The notes under the pieces: model-generated
Database searches by the model: none
What the model was told of the DNA's origin: nothing
Seen by the model: only the letters and a program-made list of their open reading frames with translations
NCBI RefSeq assembly: GCF_015207035.1
Contig: NZ_JADEXQ010000061.1
Coordinates: forward strand, 1-38,670
Length of the DNA stretch: 38,670 nt
Reading direction: 5' to 3'
Origin: Romeriopsis navalis LEGE 11480
GTDB lineage: Bacteria; Cyanobacteriota; Cyanobacteriia; Leptolyngbyales; Leptolyngbyaceae
Made by a program: the position numbers and the translations under genes
Part shown: piece after piece, positions 33,286 to 38,670 of the stretch
Layout of the letters: each line of letters opens with the position of its first letter
Numbering within the stretch: position 1 is the first letter of the stretch

Positions 33286-33828
33286 ATGCTAAAGATCAAT
33301 ATTGGTTTGACCGAGGAACAGCGTCAAGGCGTAATCCAGTTACTAAATACATCCCTCGCCGATGCTTATGTACTCGTCGTTAAAACTAAAAAGTATCACT
33401 GGGATGTCGTTGGTCCGCAGTTCATGACCTTACACAAAGTATGGCAAGAGCAGTATGAGACATTGACGTTAAATATCGATGCTTATGCTGAGCGAGTACG
33501 TCACCTAGGCGGTTACCCAGTTGGAACAATGGAAGGGTTCTTGGAGTTAGCCACTCTGGAAGAACATCCAGGTGATTTGCTCAATGCTACAACCATGGTA
33601 GAGCGACTAGTCTATGACCACGAATTAGTTATTCGCAACCTCCGTTTGGCGATCGATAAGTGTTCCGGAGATTTTCATGATGAAGGTACAGCCGACTTTT
33701 TGACTGGCTTGATGGAGGCCCATGAAGAAATGGCTTGGATGCTGCGATCGTTCATCGAAGGTCAAGCCGTTGAAGCTGACGGCAAAATCGCTGGAAGTCA
33801 TGGTGTTCCAACATCCACATACGTCTAA
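33286..33828 (+). CDS. dps: Dps-family ferritin-like protein
   Basis: A 180-residue DNA-protection/ferritin-like protein. The ferroxidase ligands fit the family spacing: His38 (KYHWDVVG), His50, then Glu54 (where E. coli Dps has Asp67), Asp65 and Glu69 (NIDAYAERVRHLGG). The His38-to-His50 distance of 12 and the Asp65-Glu69 distance of 4 match E. coli Dps exactly. It mineralises iron with hydrogen peroxide and protects DNA. The long N-terminal DNA-binding tail is absent, so direct DNA binding is less likely. It lies among stress genes and about 1.8 kb left of the isiB-isiA block, consistent with iron/oxidative-stress use. Confidence 0.93.
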   Translation: MLKINIGLTEEQRQGVIQLLNTSLADAYVLVVKTKKYHWDVVGPQFMTLHKVWQEQYETLTLNIDAYAERVRHLGGYPVGTMEGFLELATLEEHPGDLLNATTMVERLVYDHELVIRNLRLAIDKCSGDFHDEGTADFLTGLMEAHEEMAWMLRSFIEGQAVEADGKIAGSHGVPTSTYV

Positions 33829-33899
33829 GGCCGCAGTAGAACATTTCTCGATAGCACCCCCTTCATCCAAAACTGTCAATTAACCCTCAAGGAAGCCCT

Positions 33900-34682
33900 A
33901 TGATTAGTACCCCGATTAAAGCACCCGAAAAAATCCAAACTGCAAGAACCATCGATCGCACAATTTCTGCCGTCTACAAGACGCAAGATGAGGTGCAAAC
34001 TGTGATTGATCGACTCAAACATCGCGGCATGCCGGTCGAGCATATTTCCGTCCTAGGCCGTGACTTTTCCACCGATACTCGAGTTGCCGGTTTTATCACG
34101 AAAAAAGACGTGATTCTTGGTGGCTTGAAGCAAGGCGCAATTTTCGGTTCCTTATTTGGTTCCGTGCTGAGTCTGCTCACGGGAGTCGGCGTTTTGTTCA
34201 TCCCGTTTGTTGGTCCAGTTATGGCCGCCGGTCCTTTGGGTACAGCTTTAATTGGTGCAGCTTCTGGAGCTTTAGCCGGTAGTGCTGGCGCTGGTTTAGC
34301 TTCACTCCTTGCCACATTAGGCATGCCGGAAGAAAAAGCCGCAATCTACCAAACTAAAGTGACTGCCGGGGAATATTTAGTCATGGCCGAAGTGCCGACC
34401 GAGCAGACTGGAGAATATCAACTGCTCATGGAAAGTGCTGGTGGCCAAGAAATTCACGTCACTGATGCGACTTTACCGCGTCCCTGTGATGGTGAGTGCA
34501 AAGGGCCAGAAGACCTTTCTCCTGAGGTTCGCAGTCATCTTTCACCAACGGCTCAACAAGACTTTATCGAGACTTATAATCAGGTTTTGCAGGCATCGAG
34601 TGATGCCGATCAGGCTGAACATGCTGCTTGGGATATGATTCGATCGAAATACCAGGAAACGGCTTCAGGCATATGGTCTTAA
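33900..34682 (+). CDS. YflT-like general stress protein fused to a ChaB-like tail
   Basis: A 260-residue fusion. Residues about 20-165 follow the general-stress 17M/YflT pattern: [32 protein letters not shown], then a glycine-zipper membrane-like stretch ([40 protein letters not shown]) and EYLVMAEVP. Residues about 205-255 look like a ChaB domain: [20 protein letters not shown], then [14 protein letters not shown]. The combination in one chain suggests linkage of two stress modules. It is separated by 70 bases from dps on the same strand. It may be membrane-associated through the glycine-rich helices. Confidence 0.8.
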   Translation: MISTPIKAPEKIQTARTIDRTISAVYKTQDEVQTVIDRLKHRGMPVEHISVLGRDFSTDTRVAGFITKKDVILGGLKQGAIFGSLFGSVLSLLTGVGVLFIPFVGPVMAAGPLGTALIGAASGALAGSAGAGLASLLATLGMPEEKAAIYQTKVTAGEYLVMAEVPTEQTGEYQLLMESAGGQEIHVTDATLPRPCDGECKGPEDLSPEVRSHLSPTAQQDFIETYNQVLQASSDADQAEHAAWDMIRSKYQETASGIWS

Positions 34683-34721
34683 TGTCCCATTGAGCCATTG
34701 AGGTCATTGAGCAATGGATAT

Positions 34722-34768
34722 AGACTGACATCATCCCCGATCTGCAGGCATGGGGATGATGTCAGTCT
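34722..34768. terminator. 17-bp perfect stem after the YflT-ChaB gene
   Basis: AGACTGACATCATCCCC (34722-34738) and GGGGATGATGTCAGTCT (34752-34768) are perfect reverse complements with a 13-base loop. There is no T-run, so the hairpin could be a processed RNA end, a repeat element or a terminator without a tail. It starts 40 bases after the stop. Confidence 0.55.
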
Positions 34769-34839
34769 AGAGATTTAGATAAAGCTATGTTTCAAAATTT
34801 GATGCGTAATGGCGAGTGCACCAACCGCGAGATTTTGAT

Positions 34840-35118
34840 CTAACTTTTCCATATGTGGGATACATTCAGATTAATTAATTGTCGTTTGCTGATCGACGTT
34901 GATTCAAAATCACGGCAGCCGATAGCATGTTGACTCAAAGCATGACAAGGATTTACAGTGCATTTAAGGTTTAAGTCACCTGTGAAGTAGATGCATTTTG
35001 TGCAGGGAATTTGGTGCATTTGCTTTAACTGATGCAATCCTTGGCGGAATCCACTCCAAAAATAAGCAGTACACAGTGTGATTAATCCGCTAATCAGCAG
35101 CATGGAGATAAAGCACAT
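34840..35118 (-). CDS. Short Cys-rich conserved cyanobacterial protein
   Basis: A 92-residue protein with an N-terminal hydrophobic helix (LLISGLITLCTAYFWSGFRQ), then QMHQIPCTKCIYFTGDLNLK and CTVNPCHALSQHAIGCRDFE. The CxxC...C...C arrangement followed by 'AIGCRDFE' is a pattern I recall from many short cyanobacterial proteins of unknown function. A metal-binding or redox site on the cytosolic face of a membrane is an inference. The start is uncertain (a second ATG at residue 6). It is encoded on the same strand as the flavodoxin, about 540 bases farther downstream. Confidence 0.65.
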   Translation of the reverse strand: MCFISMLLISGLITLCTAYFWSGFRQGLHQLKQMHQIPCTKCIYFTGDLNLKCTVNPCHALSQHAIGCRDFESTSISKRQLINLNVSHIWKS

Positions 35119-35234
35119 AGTTTGTTAGCTGGAAAGAGTTTTAACTGTAGAGTTACGAATTAGAAAGTAATGAGAATTGCAATCTAAAATCAATTCGCGA
35201 TTGGATTTTGACTTAATTGCTGCATTTGATGACG
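35119..35234. other. Short intergenic region
   Basis: About 116 bases between the Cys-rich gene and the remnant at 35235-35438, with no recognised signal. It must carry the promoter of the Cys-rich gene. Confidence 0.35.
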
Positions 35235-35438
35235 TTACTTGATTTGATTCCAAAATTTTAAAATCTGTTTTGTCATCGACTCTGGATGGTAATGGAAGAA
35301 GTGATGACCACTTAAATGTATTGGTTTATCACAATCCTTGAGGCAGCCATGCGAAATTTGTACAGCTTTATCGAGGGAACTACCTTTATCCGCAGTTTGG
35401 ACATATTCCCAGTGAATAATGAGCTCAGCCGCATCAGT
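35235..35438 (-). pseudogene. Gene remnant downstream of isiB, possibly isiC
   Basis: On the minus strand the frame from 35438 to the TAA at 35235-35237 reads TDAAELIIHWEYVQTADKGS and on to GHHFFHYHPESMTKQILKFW, 67 codons without a stop. The residue mix is protein-like, with His and aromatic residues as at the end of an alpha/beta hydrolase. Two stops precede it, it has no start codon, and it is too short to be complete. It lies downstream of isiB on the same strand, where some cyanobacteria carry the third isi gene (isiC), so it may be an isiC relic. The family assignment is tentative. Confidence 0.4.
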
Positions 35439-35586
35439 TTAGAAGTTTTATCGGCTCAGCTCATCGCATGAGAAAGGTCAGAGGGTGAACTTGCTGATAT
35501 GTTGGGTGCGCAGTAACCGCTCTGACAATGTTGATACTTAGCAAGCACTCAGACTTATAAGTGTTGATACTTGTAATATCACTTGA

Positions 35587-35638
35587 CTGTCAGTGATCGA
35601 TTTAGGGAGTTGAACAGCAACCGATCGATCACTAACAG
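35587..35638. terminator. Hairpin immediately downstream of isiB
   Basis: CTGTCAGTGATCGAT (35587-35601) pairs with ATCGATCACTAACAG (35624-35638), one G-T pair, loop of 22. It starts 16 bases after the isiB stop in the direction of transcription. The poly-T tail is missing, so efficiency is uncertain. Confidence 0.5.
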
Positions 35639-35653
35639 CTCATTTAGCTTGAG

Positions 35654-36166
35654 TTAGAGCCCCATTTCCTGGCGGACCTGTGAAACCCAAGCCGAAATCC
35701 GATCATCAGTTAGATCCGACTGGTTATCTTCATCGATCGCGAGACCAACAAATTTGTCACCGCGTACGGCTTTAGATTCATCATATTCATAACCAGCGGT
35801 ACTCCACATACCAACAGTTTTTCCACCTCGTTCAGCAATCTTTTCTTCAAGCATGCCAGGAGCATCCATAAAGTTCTCTGAGTAACCAACTTGATCACCA
35901 CAACCAAAGTAGGCCACAGTCTTACCACTGAAATCAGCATCGTCTAGATCGGGATATAGATTTTCCCAATCTGCTTGTAGATCACCAAGATTCCAGGTTG
36001 GGCAACCGATAATTAGATATTCATACTCAGCCAGATCATCAACTGAGGCGTCAGCGACATCATGCAATTCGACAACCGCTTCACCGAGCTGATCGCGAAT
36101 TGCCTCGGCAACGGTCTCAGTATTGCCTGTTTGCGTTCCGTAGAACAATCCAACTTGTTTGGGCAT
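35654..36166 (-). CDS. isiB: Flavodoxin
   Basis: A 170-residue long-chain flavodoxin that carries electrons from photosystem I in place of ferredoxin when iron is scarce. The FMN phosphate loop is GTQTGNTET at about residues 10-18. The isoalloxazine loops are at CPTWNLGDLQADWE (about 54-67) and FGCGDQVGYSENFMDAPG (about 89-106). The length fits IsiB. The ATG at 36166 has TTGGAG 7-12 bases upstream; an in-frame ATG at 36271 adds 35 unrelated residues. In Synechocystis isiB follows isiA in one operon. Here it is divergent from the isiA-like gene by 1.15 kb, so regulation must be through separate promoters. Confidence 0.95.
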   Translation of the reverse strand: MPKQVGLFYGTQTGNTETVAEAIRDQLGEAVVELHDVADASVDDLAEYEYLIIGCPTWNLGDLQADWENLYPDLDDADFSGKTVAYFGCGDQVGYSENFMDAPGMLEEKIAERGGKTVGMWSTAGYEYDESKAVRGDKFVGLAIDEDNQSDLTDDRISAWVSQVRQEMGL

Positions 36167-36302
36167 ATTCACTCCAAGATAAATTCGATAAATTGGGACA
36201 CAAAGGCCCAGAAATTTGGTGCGGGCAATAACTGCCAGGGAAAACGTCGAAATGACGACTATGGCAACCAACGATTCTCTAGCTGCACATCACACAAAGG
36301 TG

Positions 36303-36336
36303 GGAAAAATCTGCGGCTGATAATGTGCCGCAGATT
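36303..36336 (-). terminator. Rho-independent terminator upstream of isiB
   Basis: AATCTGCGGC (36308-36317) and GCCGCAGATT (36327-36336) pair perfectly with a 9-base loop. Read on the minus strand the stem is followed by a run of T. No protein gene ends here, so a small non-coding transcript starting further right is suggested. Confidence 0.65.
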
Positions 36337-36950
36337 TACTAGAGAGAGAACACTAACCACAAGAACGATAAGTACCGTTGCCGCGTTGTGCTCTGAATGG
36401 CGACTTACATGAGTTAGATTGAAGGACGATGCGACCAGCTTAATTTCCACTAGGTGAGGACCTTGAGCTGCTTTCCATCCTTGAATCGATTCAACCTCTT
36501 ACGACACAAGTTTTCCTTTACCGCTAGAGTCCAAGTGAGGCAGTTGATTGAACTACACATTAGTCCGAGAGCGAGTTCCAGCTAATGCATATTTATCTCA
36601 ATAAATTCGTCGAATCAATCCTAGCATGAACTTATCGCAAAAGAATAGCAATAGTCTAGATCTTTTTTCAAAAATTCGTGAGGCTTAGACCCAGCATAGC
36701 AATGACTAAAAACTATCATTTTCAGCAAATATAGGGTTATTCGGCTTTTCATCTCGCGATCGTGATTAAATTTTCGCGACGATGATGGGTCGGATTTTTC
36801 TTGCATAGATTTATAGTCAAGCTGATGGACTAGCAAAAGCTGATTGACGGGTGAGGGCCTAGTTATCTATGGCTACTATAGTCTTGACAAAATATTTTTA
36901 CCATCTTATATACCCGATGATATTTGACTATTGCTTTGATTGGGAAGCTG

Positions 36951-36976
36951 TCTCAAGCGAAAATTAGCGCTTGAGA
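36951..36976. repeat. Hairpin in the isiA upstream region
   Basis: TCTCAAGCG (36951-36959) pairs with CGCTTGAGA (36968-36976), loop of 8. It lies about 345 bases upstream of the isiA start; a leader structure or terminator without T-run is possible. Confidence 0.45.
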
Positions 36977-37319
36977 TCCGTATTTCTTACGAAAAAATTT
37001 CCTAAAGATACAATCAAATCCTATTAAAGCAATTTATGTATTGCGATATACAGTCACTAAAAAGCCAAATAATTTTTGTTTTGCTCTTAAAAGACTTGAT
37101 AGAAAGGAACTTAAAGCTGAATAGGAATTTTTTACATAAAACTTAATATCAAATTATTGAGAATCTATCTAAACTAGCGATTAATCACTTAATGATTTTA
37201 AATCTCAATAAGTGGCCGACCCGTTTTATTTGCTTTAAGGGTCGATTGGAATCTTCGAGACTCTCCTTTATCTCATTCCAAAACAATTAACTCAAACAAT
37301 TTGAGAGGAATTATTCCTA

Positions 37320-38351
37320 ATGACAACAACAACGGTAGCCGCCGTTAAGTGTGACTGGTGGGCCGGCAATGCACGGTTTCTCGATAAATCGGGTCTGTTC
37401 ATTTCCGCGCACGTCGGTCAAGCGGCACTAACTGCCCTCTGGGCTGGTGCGTTTACGTTCTTTGAGCTATCGCACTTTGACTCGGCATTGCCGATGGGTG
37501 AGCAAGGTTTGATCCTGCTACCACACTTGGCAACTTTAGGTTTCGGTATTGGTGATGGAGGACAGGTGGTTGATACCTATCCGTTCTTCGTTGTTGGTGC
37601 GATTCATTTGATTTCTTCGGCTGTACTTGGTGCCGGTGCCCTTTTCCATGCGTTCCGCGCGCCGGAAGATTTAGGAACGGCCTCGGGTCGAGCGAAAAAG
37701 TTTGACTTTAGCTGGGATGATCCAAAGAAACTGGGTTTTATTTTGGGTCACCACCTGCTGTTCTTAGGGGCTGGTGCATTGCTATTCGCCTGGAATGCAA
37801 TGAATGGTACAGGTCTATATGATCCAGCCGTGAAAGCGGTAAGGATGGTAGCTGATCCAACCCTTGATCCCGCAGTAATTTATGGTTATCAGACGCACTT
37901 TGCTTCTGTCAGTAGCCTTGAAGATATTGTTGGTGGTCATGTTTATGTTGGGGCGATGTTAGTCCTTGGTGGGGTTTGGCACATTCTGATTCCGCCTTTG
38001 GGCTGGGCGAAGAAAGTGTTGATCTTCTCTGGTGAAGCGATTCTTTCCTACTCTTTGGGGGGTATTGCTTTAGCGGGTTTTGTTGCCGCTTATTTCTGTG
38101 CGGTCAACACAACGGTTTATCCCGTTGAGTTTTTCGGTGAAATTCTACAAGTGAAGTTTGGTGTTAGTCCTTACTTTGTTGATACTGTAGCTTTGCCGTT
38201 GGGTAAGCACTCAGCCCGTGCCTGGTTAGCGAATGCTCACTTCTTTTTAGCATTCTTCTTCTTGCAAGGTCATCTGTGGCACGCATTGCGAGCTATGGGC
38301 TTCGACTTCAAGCGGATTGAACGAGCTTTGAACAGCATGGCTGAAAGCTAA
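37320..38351 (+). CDS. isiA: IsiA/Pcb-family chlorophyll-binding antenna protein
   Basis: A 343-residue six-helix membrane protein related to the CP43 subunit of photosystem II but lacking its large lumenal loop. It starts [20 protein letters not shown]. Transmembrane helices carry likely chlorophyll-binding histidines ([89 protein letters not shown]). No PsaL-like extension is fused. IsiA forms rings around photosystem I under iron shortage, and Pcb proteins of the same family are constitutive antennas in some cyanobacteria. The two cannot be separated by eye. The flavodoxin gene nearby favours an iron-stress role. An AGAGGA lies upstream and a terminator follows. Confidence 0.93.
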   Translation: MTTTTVAAVKCDWWAGNARFLDKSGLFISAHVGQAALTALWAGAFTFFELSHFDSALPMGEQGLILLPHLATLGFGIGDGGQVVDTYPFFVVGAIHLISSAVLGAGALFHAFRAPEDLGTASGRAKKFDFSWDDPKKLGFILGHHLLFLGAGALLFAWNAMNGTGLYDPAVKAVRMVADPTLDPAVIYGYQTHFASVSSLEDIVGGHVYVGAMLVLGGVWHILIPPLGWAKKVLIFSGEAILSYSLGGIALAGFVAAYFCAVNTTVYPVEFFGEILQVKFGVSPYFVDTVALPLGKHSARAWLANAHFFLAFFFLQGHLWHALRAMGFDFKRIERALNSMAES

Positions 38352-38390
38352 CTTAAATTTACCGTGATTTGCTTTTGCGTATGAGACAGG

Positions 38391-38445
38391 AGACCGGTTA
38401 GACGGGTTGCAGCATAGGTAACTTGACTAACTGGTCTTTTCTTTT
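38391..38445 (+). terminator. Terminator downstream of isiA
   Basis: AGACCGGTTAG (38391-38401) pairs with CTAACTGGTCT (38427-38437), one G-T pair, and is followed by TTTCTTTTGG. It lies 40 bases after the isiA stop. Confidence 0.7.
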
Positions 38446-38465
38446 GGTTGATTTTTGAATAATAG

Positions 38466-38670
38466 GTACTGCTCCAGAAGTAAGGATACTTTTGTCCATC
38501 TCCACGTCGTATCAGATAGTTGAACTCCTTATGGGAATATTCAGATGTCTTCTGATACAGTACGATGCCCATCCTGCCAGTCCACTCAAGTGGTGAAGAA
38601 CGGCAAGATTCACAATGGCAAGCAAAACCACAAATGCCGCAACTGCGGTCGTCAGTTTGTCCTTCGCCCA
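38466..38670 (+). mobile_element. IS1-family insertion sequence, left end, cut by the window
   Basis: An InsA-type frame begins at 38545 and runs off the right edge. GGTACTGCTCCAGAAG from 38466 may be the left terminal repeat, judged by its GGTA start and its distance of 79 bases from insA. The boundary is a guess. Confidence 0.55.
38545..38670 (+). CDS. insA: IS1-family InsA (N-terminal part only)
   Basis: The 42 visible codons read [20 protein letters not shown] and then [20 protein letters not shown]. The CPSC...CRNC zinc finger with 'QxxxxNGKxxxGKQxxKCRxCGRQF' is the IS1 InsA/transposase N-terminus. InsA binds the IS1 ends and, through frameshifting with InsB, yields the transposase. The window ends before the frameshift site, so integrity cannot be judged. 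Confidence 0.88.
   Translation, partial: MSSDTVRCPSCQSTQVVKNGKIHNGKQNHKCRNCGRQFVLRP

Larger units (their letters stand above)
36167..37319. other. 1.15-kb intergenic region between isiB and isiA
   Basis: No protein gene is convincing here. It contains a terminator-like hairpin on the minus strand (36303-36336), a 9-bp hairpin at 36951-36976, and a 6-bp hairpin with a 16-base loop at 37217-37244. It must hold both isi promoters. The isi genes are normally repressed by Fur, but I see no strong 19-bp Fur box. Confidence 0.55.

Noticed and set aside
36062-36412. Plus-strand frame overlapping isiB
   Set aside because: It mostly lies antisense to flavodoxin and the intergenic terminator; composition is not protein-like.
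36621-36836. 71-codon minus-strand frame in the isi spacer
   Set aside because: No ribosome binding site, AT-rich translation with no motif; not called.
37130-37180. Possible Fur box upstream of isiA
   Set aside because: The stretch with ATTATTGAGAATC is only loosely like the 19-bp consensus and lacks symmetry; too weak to list as a feature.
38348-38572. Minus-strand frame after isiA
   Set aside because: It overlaps the isiA terminator and the IS1 left end, and shows no protein features.

Overview
The window reads as cyanobacterial chromosome or large plasmid. Evidence: an IsiA/Pcb-type chlorophyll-binding antenna gene and a flavodoxin at the right end, a histidine kinase whose first GAF domain carries a phytochrome/cyanobacteriochrome-like Cys-His bilin site, several families known mainly from cyanobacteria (DUF3326, DUF6335, a Cys-rich short protein), and repeated HIP1-like GCGATCGC octamers (for example near 3970, 6047, 15993, 17003, 19553, 21404). 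Base composition and this gene mix would suit an Acaryochloris- or Leptolyngbya-like organism, but genus is a guess.

Region 1 (1-6870) is a damaged nonribosomal peptide synthetase (NRPS) locus. A carrier (PCP) domain is split by an IS200/IS605-type element with tnpA and tnpB divergent. Its 5' half is at 271-381 and its 3' half at about 1959-2048. The tnpB has lost its zinc-ribbon region and its tail is frameshifted. Close downstream follow a DUF3326 protein and a single C-A-PCP NRPS module. That module's 3' end carries an 83-bp tandem duplication that shifts the frame and stops the protein early. Region 2 (6870-10870) is a set of small-molecule and regulator genes: SAM methyltransferase, AraC regulator, NTF2/SnoaL-like protein, LuxR-type regulator and DJ-1/PfpI protein. 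The block is bounded by two diverged 49-nt direct repeats.

Region 3 (10890-16420) holds membrane-tension and envelope stress genes: a small cyanobacterial protein, a DUF6335 protein, an MscS channel, an ATPase-like protein with a winged-helix tail, a second MscS channel, a short-chain dehydrogenase and a repetitive lipoprotein. Region 4 (16660-23480) is a sensory cluster: a NarL-type regulator, two receiver-only regulators, a GAF-GAF histidine kinase and a multi-PAS histidine kinase.

Region 5 (23650-34700) is a dense run of general-stress genes: CsbD, GlsB/YeaQ, DUF2294, a 689-residue membrane/coiled-coil protein, a secreted beta-sandwich protein, a coiled-coil stress protein, a third MscS, a metallophosphoesterase, two small exported proteins, Dps and a YflT-ChaB fusion. 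Region 6 (34840-38670) is an iron-limitation block: flavodoxin (isiB) and isiA diverge from a 1.15-kb intergenic region that contains a candidate small-RNA terminator. A broken gene remnant, possibly isiC, lies downstream of isiB, and a partial IS1-type insA is at the right edge.

The unifying theme of regions 3 to 6 is osmotic, oxidative, iron and light stress. The best candidates for something undescribed are the MscS / ATPase-like winged-helix / MscS cassette, the 689-residue membrane protein, and the DUF3326-NRPS pairing. No tRNA, rRNA or CRISPR array was seen.
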